Positions 15,250 through 23,504 of a stretch of DNA of 37,365 bases are shown piece after piece. A program made the translations under genes and the position numbers. Below the pieces are notes generated by a model. That model worked only from the letters and a program-made list of their open reading frames with translations, was not told the DNA's origin and did not search any database. Source of the DNA: an uncultured Clostridia bacterium (GTDB taxonomy: Bacteria > Bacillota > Clostridia > Oscillospirales > Acutalibacteraceae); contig CAJFUH010000114.1 of NCBI GenBank assembly GCA_904420155.1, positions 1-37,365 on the forward strand, given 5' to 3'. Positions within the stretch are counted from its first letter, which is position 1. Each line of letters opens with the position of its first letter.

Positions 15250-16785
15250 ATGAAAGAATATGTAGAGGTATTTCGGAAAGAGCTTTCGTCGTTTGACGAG
15301 GCCACAAGGGATTTCTATACGGGAAAACTGTCTAAACAAGAGTATAAAGGGATTTCAGGAGGATTTGGCAGTTATTCGGAGAGAGGCGGACAACGGGGTA
15401 TGATCCGCCTTCGTATGACGGCCGGACGCGTGACCCAGGACAAACTGGCCTTTGTGGTGGAAACAGCGGAGCGTCTGCATGTGGATACCATCAAGCTGAC
15501 CACCTGCGAAACCATTCAGCTTCATCATTTGACAGGACGGCAAATCCTGGAAGTCGCCACCCAAGCATTAGACCACGGAATTGTTTGCCGGGGCGGCGGC
15601 GGGGACCATCCCCGCAACGTCATGGTGCCTCCCCTGTCCGGCGTGGCGCCTGGAGAAACTTTTGATGTAGTGCCTTATGCGGAAGCGGTAGGGGATTATT
15701 TGTTATCTATCTTGGAAGAAATCAAAATGCCCCGCAAACTGAAAGTCGCGTTTTCAAACCATCCTTCCAATGTAACCCACGCCACCATGAGGGATCTGGG
15801 ATTTATTGCCCGTGAAGACGGCACTTTTGATGTTTACAGTGCGGGAGGAATCGGACCCAACCCAAAGAAGGGAGTTTGTGTGGCTACCCAAGTGCCGGGA
15901 AATGAGATTCTATACTATGTCCGCGCCATGGTGGATACTTTTATTGAGCATGGGAATTATCAGCAGCGGGCGAAAGCGCGCACCCGCTATATGCAGGAAA
16001 CATTAGGGGTAGACGGGTACCGCAATGCTTACCTGGAAAAATTGGACGCGGTGAAAGCCAAGGGCGGTTTGGATCTCCATGTGGTTTCCCAGCCGGTGAC
16101 AAAATCCGGGCGGGGAGAACTCTCCGGAAAACGGATTATTCCACAAAAACAGCAGGGGCTTTATGCTGTTTCTTACCATCCTCTGGGAGGAACGCCCTCC
16201 CCCGCTACCTTGCGGAAACTGTTGGATGTGATCCAAGGTTTAGAGGCCGTGGAGATCCGTTTGGCTCCGGAAGGCACCATGTATATTATCAATTGCACCG
16301 CTGAAGAAGCAGAACGCGTACTGGAAGCGACAGACGATGGGGCGCAGACACTGTTTGAGCATTCCGTAGCTTGTATCGGCGCTTCTATTTGCCAACAGGG
16401 CGTACGGGATTCACAGGCGTTGTACCACGCCTGTGTTGATGCTGTCCGCAAAGCGGGATTGGCCGACGGGGCGTTGCCTCAAATCCATATCTCCGGCTGT
16501 CCTTCTTCCTGCGGCTCCCATCAAGTGGGAGTGATCGGTTTTCATGGCGGCGTTAAAGTGGTGGATAAAGTGGCTCAGCCGGCATTTACCCTACATGTCA
16601 ATGGTTGTGACCGACTAGGGCAGGAACGCTTTGGCGATAGCTGGGGCGTAATGCTGGAAAACCGTATCCCGGATTTCCTGGTAGCGCTGGGCAAGAAAGT
16701 ATCCGAAACAGGGAAATCTTTTATGGATTGGTATCCTGATCATTTAGAAGAAATGCATACGCTGGCAGAAGAATATATGGCATAA
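15250..16785 (+). CDS. Nitrite/sulfite reductase, siroheme and 4Fe-4S hemoprotein
   Basis: A 511-aa siroheme-dependent reductase of the assimilatory nitrite/sulfite family (NirA/CysI type), which reduces sulfite to sulfide or nitrite to ammonia with six electrons, probably from ferredoxin. The two ferredoxin-like half domains are seen at GQRGMIRLRMTAG and at YAVSYHPLGGTPSPATL. The siroheme/4Fe-4S ligands are Cys375-x5-Cys381 and Cys417-x3-Cys421 (in SGCPSSCGSHQ). No cysJ-like flavoprotein, siroheme synthesis or sulfate activation gene is adjacent; it is a single-gene unit closed by a strong terminator. Whether sulfite or nitrite is the substrate cannot be told from sequence alone. Confidence 0.9.
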   Translation: MKEYVEVFRKELSSFDEATRDFYTGKLSKQEYKGISGGFGSYSERGGQRGMIRLRMTAGRVTQDKLAFVVETAERLHVDTIKLTTCETIQLHHLTGRQILEVATQALDHGIVCRGGGGDHPRNVMVPPLSGVAPGETFDVVPYAEAVGDYLLSILEEIKMPRKLKVAFSNHPSNVTHATMRDLGFIAREDGTFDVYSAGGIGPNPKKGVCVATQVPGNEILYYVRAMVDTFIEHGNYQQRAKARTRYMQETLGVDGYRNAYLEKLDAVKAKGGLDLHVVSQPVTKSGRGELSGKRIIPQKQQGLYAVSYHPLGGTPSPATLRKLLDVIQGLEAVEIRLAPEGTMYIINCTAEEAERVLEATDDGAQTLFEHSVACIGASICQQGVRDSQALYHACVDAVRKAGLADGALPQIHISGCPSSCGSHQVGVIGFHGGVKVVDKVAQPAFTLHVNGCDRLGQERFGDSWGVMLENRIPDFLVALGKKVSETGKSFMDWYPDHLEEMHTLAEEYMA

Positions 16786-16813
16786 GGCCATCATAAGGAA
16801 GATACAATGAAAG

Positions 16814-16868
16814 AAGAAGGGGTTTTCAGACGGCTGTCAAGGCCATGCTGAAAACCCCTTCTTTTTTT
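16814..16868. terminator. Bidirectional terminator between convergent genes
   Basis: A 16-bp perfect stem, AAGAAGGGGTTTTCAG and its complement (16814-16829, 16848-16863), with an A-tract on one side and a T-tract on the other, between the reductase on + and the isomerase-like gene on -. Confidence 0.9.
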
Positions 16869-16869
16869 A

Positions 16870-17799
16870 TTACTTTTGATACGATTGGAATATTTCCATA
16901 AGACGGCAGCCCGCCTGGTAACTTCTTTTTAAGAATTGTTCCTCCGTTTCCTCGGAATGATAGCTTAATTCCAATAATAGAGGCAGCTCATAAGGAGATT
17001 TCGCCAGAATTTTTAGAAAACTGTCCCAATGATATTTCCCGTCAAAAGGAGGCATGTGCAGGTCGCAGGAACACATAAGGGCTTCGTTACGATAATAGGA
17101 TTCCGAGGGGATGCTAAGGTTATCATTCAGATGAACACAATAGATACGGTCGCAATACCGTTCCGGCAATTCCAGCATACGGGGGCCGTTGGAAATCAGC
17201 GCATGGCCGGTATCAATACAGATGCCCATATATTCCCGGTCATAACGAGAAAATAAAAGATCGAATTGTTTTATTTGATGCTCAATCGGCGTATCCAACA
17301 TGTTTTCTATACAGATCCTTACTCCCCGCGTTTTACAGTAAGATTGCAATTCATCAAAAGAAGCGCAGGCCTGTCGATAGAAACGCTCTTCAAAAGCAGG
17401 ATCTTTTTCGAATGTCAGGTAAGGAAGCAGCATATGTAATACAATCTCAGAGGTACCAAGGGCATAAGCCAAATCTACCCGGTTTTTGATTAATTCTACC
17501 CCCGCCAACCGGTTATATTCATTTTCAGAGGTATAGTCCCTGCGGAAATCCCCCACATAGGTATCCCCACAGGGTTTCCGGGTACCTTTGGTGGCGTGTA
17601 TGGCCTTTGCTTTTAAGCCTTCTTCATCCATCCATTGACGGATCTGCATCATTTCATAAATAGAATAGGTATAATCCCCATCCCATTCATGGCACCAATG
17701 GATATGGGAGAACCCTGCATTGGCTATCTTTTTTAACGTTTCCCTGAGATCGGATAAGGTTTTTCCCTCTCCAGCATAATCGGTATTGAGAGCAAGCAT
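16870..17799 (-). CDS. Sugar phosphate isomerase/epimerase family TIM-barrel protein
   Basis: A 309-aa protein of the xylose isomerase-like/AP endonuclease 2 superfamily. Barrel strands carry the usual divalent-metal ligands: a Glu in VRICIENML, Asp and His in GICIDTGHA, a His in IYCVHLND and a Glu in LPLLLELSYH. There is no signal peptide, so it is cytosolic. The substrate is unknown; relatives act on ketohexoses, inosose or hydroxypyruvate. It starts at ATG 17799 after GAAGGAG. No sugar transport or kinase genes neighbour it, so no pathway can be given. Confidence 0.82.
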   Translation of the reverse strand: MLALNTDYAGEGKTLSDLRETLKKIANAGFSHIHWCHEWDGDYTYSIYEMMQIRQWMDEEGLKAKAIHATKGTRKPCGDTYVGDFRRDYTSENEYNRLAGVELIKNRVDLAYALGTSEIVLHMLLPYLTFEKDPAFEERFYRQACASFDELQSYCKTRGVRICIENMLDTPIEHQIKQFDLLFSRYDREYMGICIDTGHALISNGPRMLELPERYCDRIYCVHLNDNLSIPSESYYRNEALMCSCDLHMPPFDGKYHWDSFLKILAKSPYELPLLLELSYHSEETEEQFLKRSYQAGCRLMEIFQSYQK

Positions 17800-17970
17800 A
17801 AGAAATCTCCTTCATCTTTTTGGATTTGATCAGCTCTCATTGTATGCCTTTTTTGAAGGTCCGTAAAGAGTTTTTTCAGAAAATCAAAAACTTTTTCTAT
17901 GGCATGACAAGCTGTGGGTCGTTTGCCCTCTAACGCTTCTATATAACAAAGGGAATCCCCATTATAACTT

Positions 17971-18207
17971 TTACTCCTTTTTTCGGTCTTGCACTTCGTT
18001 ATCAGCAGTAATTTTGACGCGGTCAATATAATAATCCCCAGTATTCTCATCGATACTTGTGTTATAGAGAACGGATCGGATCGTATAGAACGTTTTGTCA
18101 ACAACAATTTTTTCCTTAACACGGGGAATCTGACAGGCATTTAACAACAGGCTGATTTCCCCTATGGTTTTTGTCCCATGCGTCAGTTTTACGTCTACAG
18201 TGGGCAT
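17971..18207 (-). CDS. Small hypothetical protein (78 aa)
   Basis: A 78-aa protein with MPTVDVKLTHGTKTIGEIS at the start, a central IPRVKEKIVVDKTFYTIRSVLYN and an acidic/basic tail. The alternating beta pattern and the phrase IPRVKEKIVV...YTIRSVLYN resemble small beta-barrel proteins in Clostridia that carry a similar IPRVGD-type turn, but I cannot name the family. ATG 18207 is preferred; a GTG lies four codons upstream directly after AAAGGA and is too close for normal use. No membrane segment or signal is seen. Confidence 0.5.
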   Translation of the reverse strand: MPTVDVKLTHGTKTIGEISLLLNACQIPRVKEKIVVDKTFYTIRSVLYNTSIDENTGDYYIDRVKITADNEVQDRKKE

Positions 18208-18287
18208 TGGAAGAGACACTCCTTTTTCTTTTTGGTTAGTGTTCCCCCAAATTGAGTATTAAATAGAAAAAACGGTAGAATTGATGA

Positions 18288-18320
18288 TAAAAATCAGCGC
18301 AAGGCTTTTGCCTTGCGCTG
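18288..18320 (-). terminator. Terminator of the lgt-folD unit
   Basis: The minus strand gives CAGCGCAAGGC-AAAA-GCCTTGCGCTG, a perfect 11-bp stem, followed by ATTTTTAT. Confidence 0.9.
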
Positions 18321-18335
18321 AAAGACTATGAAACA

Positions 18336-19184
18336 TTATTTATGTTGTATTTTGGCAGCGGTAATGGTATTCTTCATCAGCATAGCGATGGTCATGGGGC
18401 CGACTCCTCCGGGAACGGGAGTAATATAAGAAGCGATAGGTTCCACTTGGGCAAAATCCACATCGCCGCAGAGTTTTCCATTCTCATCCCTGTCCATGCC
18501 CACATCGATGACCACTGCGCCGGGTTTTACCATATCCGCCTTCACAAATTTGGGAATCCCTACGGCGGCCACTAAGATATCAGCGCTGCGGCATATCTCC
18601 GACAGATTTTTGGTTTTGCTGTGGCAGATGGTGACCGTTCCATTTTGATGCAGCAGCAACATGGCCATGGGCTTACCCACAATATTACTGCGTCCAATCA
18701 CGACGCAGTGCCTGCCGCTTACTTCTATGTTGGCGGAGTGAAGCAATTCCATAACGCCGGCGGGCGTACAAGGGAGAAAATGAAAATCGCCGATCATAAT
18801 CCTGCCCACATTTTCAGCATGGAAAGCGTCGACATCCTTGATGGGATCAATGGCTTTGATAACCGCTTTCTCGTCCAGATGTTTGGGCAAAGGCAACTGT
18901 ACCAAAATACCGTTGATTTCTTTTTTATGATTGAGATTCTCTACTAAATTTAACAGCTCTTCCTGTGTAGTTTCTGCGCGCAAAGCATATTCTTCGGAGT
19001 GAATCCCAATCTCCGCACACGCTTTTTTCTTATTGTTGACATAGACACGGGAAGCGGGATCATCGCCCACAATCACCACCGCCAAACCGGGATGAATCCC
19101 CTGTTCTTTTAGCTGTGCAACCTCCTGGGCCGCCTGTGCACGCACCTGCGCGGAAACTGCTTTGCCATCTATGATTGTTGCCAT
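18336..19184 (-). CDS. folD: Bifunctional methylenetetrahydrofolate dehydrogenase / methenyltetrahydrofolate cyclohydrolase
   Basis: A 282-aa FolD, which oxidises 5,10-methylene-THF to methenyl-THF and hydrolyses it to 10-formyl-THF, linking one-carbon units to purine and formyl-methionine synthesis. Markers are the catalytic lysine region [17 protein letters not shown], the folate-binding [12 protein letters not shown], the nucleotide-binding [13 protein letters not shown] and the C-terminal [18 protein letters not shown]. The length is typical. It starts 17 bp after lgt with an AGG ribosome-binding site and ends before a strong terminator, so it closes that operon. Confidence 0.97.
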   Translation of the reverse strand: MATIIDGKAVSAQVRAQAAQEVAQLKEQGIHPGLAVVIVGDDPASRVYVNNKKKACAEIGIHSEEYALRAETTQEELLNLVENLNHKKEINGILVQLPLPKHLDEKAVIKAIDPIKDVDAFHAENVGRIMIGDFHFLPCTPAGVMELLHSANIEVSGRHCVVIGRSNIVGKPMAMLLLHQNGTVTICHSKTKNLSEICRSADILVAAVGIPKFVKADMVKPGAVVIDVGMDRDENGKLCGDVDFAQVEPIASYITPVPGGVGPMTIAMLMKNTITAAKIQHK

Positions 19185-19201
19185 ATTGAAAACCTGCCTT
19201 T

Positions 19202-20125
19202 CTAATCGTCTAAAGTATCAGAAGAACCATTGGACTTTTGGTTGTTGTCTGGGGCTGTCTCCGACAATGAAACATTCCCCGTAGGGGTAGCCCCCGCTAT
19301 CTTTGCCGCCTTTTGCTGTTCTACCCATAGACTTCTCCGTTTGCGGAAAAAGATCAAGAAGAAAATGCCCACCAAAGCGGTAGCTAACGCTAATATTTGA
19401 GAAACTCGAAGATTTAAAAAATAGAGGCTGTCTGTACGCAAACCCTCTACAACAAAACGTTCGGCTCCATACCACACCAAATACAACAAAAAGATTTGCC
19501 CGTCATACCGGCGCTTCTTACTGGCGAGATGAAGCACAAGAACGCCCAAAAGGCACCAAAGGGATTCATATAGGAAGCAAGGGTGTACCCCAACACCGCC
19601 GGTACCTTCGCTGACCATTCTCCAGGGCAGGTCAGTGGCAACGCCGTAAGCCTCTTGGTTGACAAAATTGCCCCACCGTCCGATGCCCTGGCCGATGAGG
19701 AATCCTATCACGACCAGATCCAACACGGCAAGGATATTCTGCTTATGGTGTTTGATGACCGGCAGGCCGCCCAAAAGAGCGCCGATGATCCCTCCATAAA
19801 TAGCAAGCCCGCCTTCTTTGAGGTTGAAGATACTCAAGGGATTGCTTAAATAATGAGAGAAATCATAAAAAATCACGTAATAAAGACGGGCGCCGATGAT
19901 ACCGGTAATAAAGCCAACGATAACAGCGTCGATCAGCTTATCCGGATTGATTCCAAAACGCTTACAATTCTTAAAAGCGTAGAGTAAAGCTAACAGCGCC
20001 CCCGCCGCGATGATGATACCATACCAGCGGATTTCAAAACTGCCAATAGAAAAGGCCACTGGATTGATATCAAAGGTTGCCCATGTCCCTAACCCGGGAA
20101 AGGTAATATGATAGGTTGATTCCAT
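19202..20125 (-). CDS. lgt: Prolipoprotein diacylglyceryl transferase
   Basis: A 307-aa polytopic membrane enzyme that transfers diacylglycerol from phosphatidylglycerol to the lipobox cysteine of prolipoproteins. It has seven hydrophobic segments, the signature [17 protein letters not shown] in the middle, the upstream [12 protein letters not shown] loop and the [10 protein letters not shown] region. The C-terminal tail, rich in Ser/Asn/Asp, is longer than usual. It starts at ATG 20125 with AAGGAGG upstream. A leader hairpin (20152-20187, GGAAAGAT / ATCTTTCC with an inner CCAG/CTGG) lies between the M16 pair and this gene. folD follows after 17 bp. Confidence 0.97.
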   Translation of the reverse strand: MESTYHITFPGLGTWATFDINPVAFSIGSFEIRWYGIIIAAGALLALLYAFKNCKRFGINPDKLIDAVIVGFITGIIGARLYYVIFYDFSHYLSNPLSIFNLKEGGLAIYGGIIGALLGGLPVIKHHKQNILAVLDLVVIGFLIGQGIGRWGNFVNQEAYGVATDLPWRMVSEGTGGVGVHPCFLYESLWCLLGVLVLHLASKKRRYDGQIFLLYLVWYGAERFVVEGLRTDSLYFLNLRVSQILALATALVGIFFLIFFRKRRSLWVEQQKAAKIAGATPTGNVSLSETAPDNNQKSNGSSDTLDD

Positions 20126-20248
20126 GTGGATTGAAAAGCCTCCTTATGTACGGAAAGATTCCAGATTGATCCTCTGGTTATCTTTCCCAATAACTGCTGA
20201 AAAAGGTCAAAACTCCCCTGCCTTCCCACAAAAAGGGGATCTTTTCAT

Positions 20249-21523
20249 TTATTCCATGGGGGAAACCACGGACAGAGCGGAACGGGAGCAATCAAGCTGA
20301 TGACGAAGCCTCTCGTGGACTTGTTCTAACGTAGCCTGCGCAATACAGTCGATATAATGAAATACTTCCTGATCGGCAAAGCTTAGATTGATCATCACAG
20401 TGCCAATTGCCTCCGTACTGTTAAAAATAGATAAGTTACGCCCATAAACAGCCCGGCGGGCCCTCTCGAAGGTTTCCTCAGAGATACCCTCCCGATGGAG
20501 CTTGTCTACGGCATTCCGGATCATCTGGGCCGTTTTATCAGGATCACGGGATTCCCCGGTAAAGATAACCGATGCGTATCCGGGGCCTTCAAAATACTCA
20601 TATCCGAAAGAGGAATTGATCAGTTGTGCATCCATCAATTCGCGATACAGAGGGCTGGACTTGGAAGCGAGGGCCTCTAAGATAATATCGGTCAACGCCA
20701 GCTCCTGGGCGGTAGCGCGCTGTTTTCCTGCGGTTTCTTTAAAACCTAATTGGAATAAAGGGACGGCGATCGGAAATTTTTGTTCTACGCGCTCTTTTAC
20801 AATGGTATCCGGCTCTTCCGGGAAAAAGGTTTCCACCTTTTGTTCTTTGGAAGGCTTGAGCAGCCGGTCGGCCAAACCGACGACCTGTTCCACAGTCACA
20901 TTGCCCGCCACGCATAATGCCATATTATGCAGATTATAAAAGCTGTTATAACAAGTGTACAATTTTTCCGCAGTGATCTCCGCAATGGATTCCACCGTAC
21001 CGGCAATATCTATTTTTACTGGGTGATTGTGATAGAGCGCTCCCAACAAATTGAACATAACCCTCCAGTTGGGATCGTCGTCATACATACGGATTTCCTG
21101 GCCGATGATCCCCTGCTCCTTTTGTACTGTCTGCGCGGTAAAGTAAGGAGACTGCACGAAATCCAGAAGGATTTCCAAACTTTCCTCCACTTTTTCGGTG
21201 CAGGAAAACAAGTAACAGGTGGTATCGAAGGAGGTAAACGCATTGGCGGAAGCGCCTGTTTTGGCGTAACGGGCAAATGCGTCCCCATCTTCGCTTTCAA
21301 ATAATTTGTGTTCCAAGTAATGGGCAATACCGTCGGGCACCTTGACAGGTTCCTGCCCTTCTACTTGGAAAGAAGTATTGATGGAACCATATTTGGTGCC
21401 AAAAATAGCGTAGGTGGAATGATATCCCGGTTTGGGATATACATAGATCCGCAGTCCAGAAGGATGATGGATGAGGTAATATTGCTCTCCCAGACGTTCG
21501 CTTTTTTTCTCTATCATGTTCAT
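20249..21523 (-). CDS. yfmH: M16 family zinc peptidase, YfmH-type (EF-P modification associated)
   Basis: A 424-aa M16 peptidase with the inverted zinc motif HYLEH (His68, Glu71, His72) and a third ligand Glu near 143 in GIIGQEIRMYDDDP. It corresponds to B. subtilis YmfH, annotated in databases as EF-P 5-aminopentanol modification-associated YfmH. Its start overlaps the stop of the preceding yfmF gene by 4 bp (ATGA), so the two are translationally coupled, consistent with an active/inactive heterodimer. It is probably cytosolic, since no signal peptide is present. The real peptide substrate is unknown; lgt follows 123 bp downstream. Confidence 0.85.
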   Translation of the reverse strand: MNMIEKKSERLGEQYYLIHHPSGLRIYVYPKPGYHSTYAIFGTKYGSINTSFQVEGQEPVKVPDGIAHYLEHKLFESEDGDAFARYAKTGASANAFTSFDTTCYLFSCTEKVEESLEILLDFVQSPYFTAQTVQKEQGIIGQEIRMYDDDPNWRVMFNLLGALYHNHPVKIDIAGTVESIAEITAEKLYTCYNSFYNLHNMALCVAGNVTVEQVVGLADRLLKPSKEQKVETFFPEEPDTIVKERVEQKFPIAVPLFQLGFKETAGKQRATAQELALTDIILEALASKSSPLYRELMDAQLINSSFGYEYFEGPGYASVIFTGESRDPDKTAQMIRNAVDKLHREGISEETFERARRAVYGRNLSIFNSTEAIGTVMINLSFADQEVFHYIDCIAQATLEQVHERLRHQLDCSRSALSVVSPME

Positions 21524-22800
21524 GCCTGCTCCTCCTTACCTGTGAGCGTATACACCGTGTCCAACGTCACCCGTTTTGCGGCGTCGATGAGTTGCTGCCG
21601 GGTAATATGGCCGGCCTGCTCCGCACTTTCTTCCGGGCTGCACAGTTTGCCCTCCAAAGTTTGGCAAAGGTACCAATATTCCAAACCGCCCAAATAATCC
21701 GCCACACTGCGGAAACCATTGGCCACGCTCAGTTTTGCAGAATCGATTTCGCTGTCCTCCAACTGTCCCTGCTGAATCTGTTCTAGCTGGTGTAGAATTT
21801 CTTTGCGGGCCTTTTCCATATTCTGCTGCTCCACACCGCTTTCCACCAAGAGAATGCCTTTGTTGCGGTCATAGCGGGAAGAACAATAGTAGCATAAGCT
21901 CATTTTTTCCCGGACGTTCAGGAAAAGCTTGGAATGGGGCGTGCCTCCGAATACAGCGCTCATCAGGCGGGCAGCCATCACAGATTCATCCGGGCAAGCG
22001 GTTCCCGCACGGAAGCCCAACACCAGTTTTGCCTGGGCTACCTCCATGGAATCATTATATTCCCGAACCTCTTTGGCAGAGCGCACCACCTTGGTGGAGC
22101 AATCGGCGACTTGTCCCCGTTCAATCTTAGAAAACGCCTGTTCAAATACCTGCCTGGCCTGTTGGGGATCGGAATTCCCCAACATCATACATTCAATACG
22201 GGCGGTACGCAGGGCTGTCTGCCAAGCCTCATAAATCTGCTGGGCGGTGAGCTGTTCCACTTCCTCCCGTTTGCCGTACACGTTTACGCCGAATGCCTCT
22301 TCCCGGCACATCAATTCTTCACAACGCATTTTAGCAAAGGCCCGCTTGTCATTGTATTCCGCATCGATCCGCTCTATCAGCTGGCGTTTTTCCTGGGCGA
22401 TATCCTGCTCCCGGAAAACACCGTTTTCTAAAGCCGGATCGAACAGCACGCTGCACAACAGGGAAGTGAGTTCCTTGGAAACGCTTTGATGGTCCAGCGC
22501 ATAGCGGTCGTCAATCCCCACCGCGGAAAGGCACAACATTTGGACTTCTCCCACCTTATGCACGTCGGCATAGAGGGAAGCGCCGTAAAGTTCGCTTAAT
22601 TTTCGATTGAGCGCCGTAAAATCGGGATATTCCCGGCAGGAACGGCACAAAAGATAAGGAAGAATGGCATAAGCCGCCGCGGTCTCCCGAGAGAGGGGAA
22701 GCATAAGCGCTGCGGTAATCCTCCCTGTTTTGAAACGGGAATCTGGAACACTGCTAAAATAGACGCCATCACAAATTTTTTGTCTGTTTATTGCTGTCAT
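21520..22800 (-). CDS. yfmF: M16 family protein without zinc motif, YfmF-type
   Basis: A 426-aa M16 fold partner of YfmH. In the place of HxxEH it has AILPYLLCRSC, so it is probably catalytically inactive and acts as the second subunit. Later motifs such as GTPHSKLFLNVREKMSLCYYCSSRYDRNKG match the C-terminal M16 half with the Arg/Tyr substrate pair. In databases this type is named EF-P 5-aminopentanol modification-associated protein YfmF (YmfF in B. subtilis). I prefer ATG 22800; an ATG at 22824 is also open, but GGAG lies between them and suits the inner start. It is the first gene of the M16 pair. Confidence 0.82.
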   Translation of the reverse strand: MTAINRQKICDGVYFSSVPDSRFKTGRITAALMLPLSRETAAAYAILPYLLCRSCREYPDFTALNRKLSELYGASLYADVHKVGEVQMLCLSAVGIDDRYALDHQSVSKELTSLLCSVLFDPALENGVFREQDIAQEKRQLIERIDAEYNDKRAFAKMRCEELMCREEAFGVNVYGKREEVEQLTAQQIYEAWQTALRTARIECMMLGNSDPQQARQVFEQAFSKIERGQVADCSTKVVRSAKEVREYNDSMEVAQAKLVLGFRAGTACPDESVMAARLMSAVFGGTPHSKLFLNVREKMSLCYYCSSRYDRNKGILLVESGVEQQNMEKARKEILHQLEQIQQGQLEDSEIDSAKLSVANGFRSVADYLGGLEYWYLCQTLEGKLCSPEESAEQAGHITRQQLIDAAKRVTLDTVYTLTGKEEQA

Positions 22801-22939
22801 ATATTTCTCAACTCCAATCACCATATTTTATCCATTTTGGCTTTTATTATAACATGGTTTTTTCTGGATTACTAGAGAGGAGGAGGGAAAGCCCTGGGAA
22901 ACAAGGAAAAGAAAACCTTTTATCCATAGATAGGATATT

Positions 22940-22980
22940 AAAAAAGCCGATGCAGCAAAATATGCTGCATCGGCTTTTTT
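22940..22980 (-). terminator. Terminator of the small lipoprotein gene
   Basis: A perfect 12-bp stem GCCGATGCAGCA / TGCTGCATCGGC (22946-22957, 22963-22974) is extended by A and T runs on either side. It lies just past the stop of the gene on the minus strand. Confidence 0.85.
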
Positions 22981-22999
22981 ATAAATTTTTTATTGCCAA

Positions 23000-23344
23000 T
23001 TACGGACTTTTTCGGACGAACTCCGTCTCATTGAGAAAGAAGCGATCCCCCTCAAACCGATACTCGTAAGTTTTTTCTTCGATGGTTCCCAACATAGAGA
23101 TACGGATCGTCATCTGACCATCATGAATCTCATAAGTGCCATCGAAAGAAGCGATCCCAATGGTAATTAATTTCAAGTTGGTGTCGTCTAAAAATTCGTA
23201 TTCGGTTAAATCATAAGTATCCTTCCAAACACCCAACAGGGGATTTTCCGGGGTAGGAGAGGCGTGTTCTTTACAGCCGGTCAGGCCGCTTAATATCACG
23301 ATGACAACCAGCAAAAGCGCCGCTTTCCGGATGATCCTTTTCAC
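23000..23344 (-). CDS. Small lipoprotein (114 aa)
   Basis: A GTG-initiated 114-aa protein with AAAGGAGG upstream. The N-terminus is a type II signal peptide: a basic start, a hydrophobic run and the lipobox LTGC (Cys24). The mature part has the beta pattern LLGVWKDTYDLTEYEFLDD, then DGTYEIHDGQMTI and YEYRFEGDRFFLN, typical of small DUF5640-like or lipocalin-like domains of unknown function in Clostridia. It is a substrate for the Lgt encoded about 3 kb away. It is monocistronic, with its own terminator. Confidence 0.78.
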   Translation of the reverse strand: MKRIIRKAALLLVVIVILSGLTGCKEHASPTPENPLLGVWKDTYDLTEYEFLDDTNLKLITIGIASFDGTYEIHDGQMTIRISMLGTIEEKTYEYRFEGDRFFLNETEFVRKSP

Positions 23345-23504
23345 GCTTTGTCCTCCTTTGAATCTCTTATCTCATGCAAAAGAAGAAGGCCCAATATCAC
23401 AGGAAAACACCGAAAAAGGGCAAGTCATTCCTTTGCCTATCCGATATTTTACCATGATTACACGTGCTTCACAAGGACTAATTTCTTACAGTTTCGTAAG
23501 GCGT

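Noticed and set aside
18230-18240. GGTTAG half-site near the 78-aa gene
   Set aside because: A lone 6-bp half-site is expected many times by chance in 37 kb, and it lacks the matching second half.
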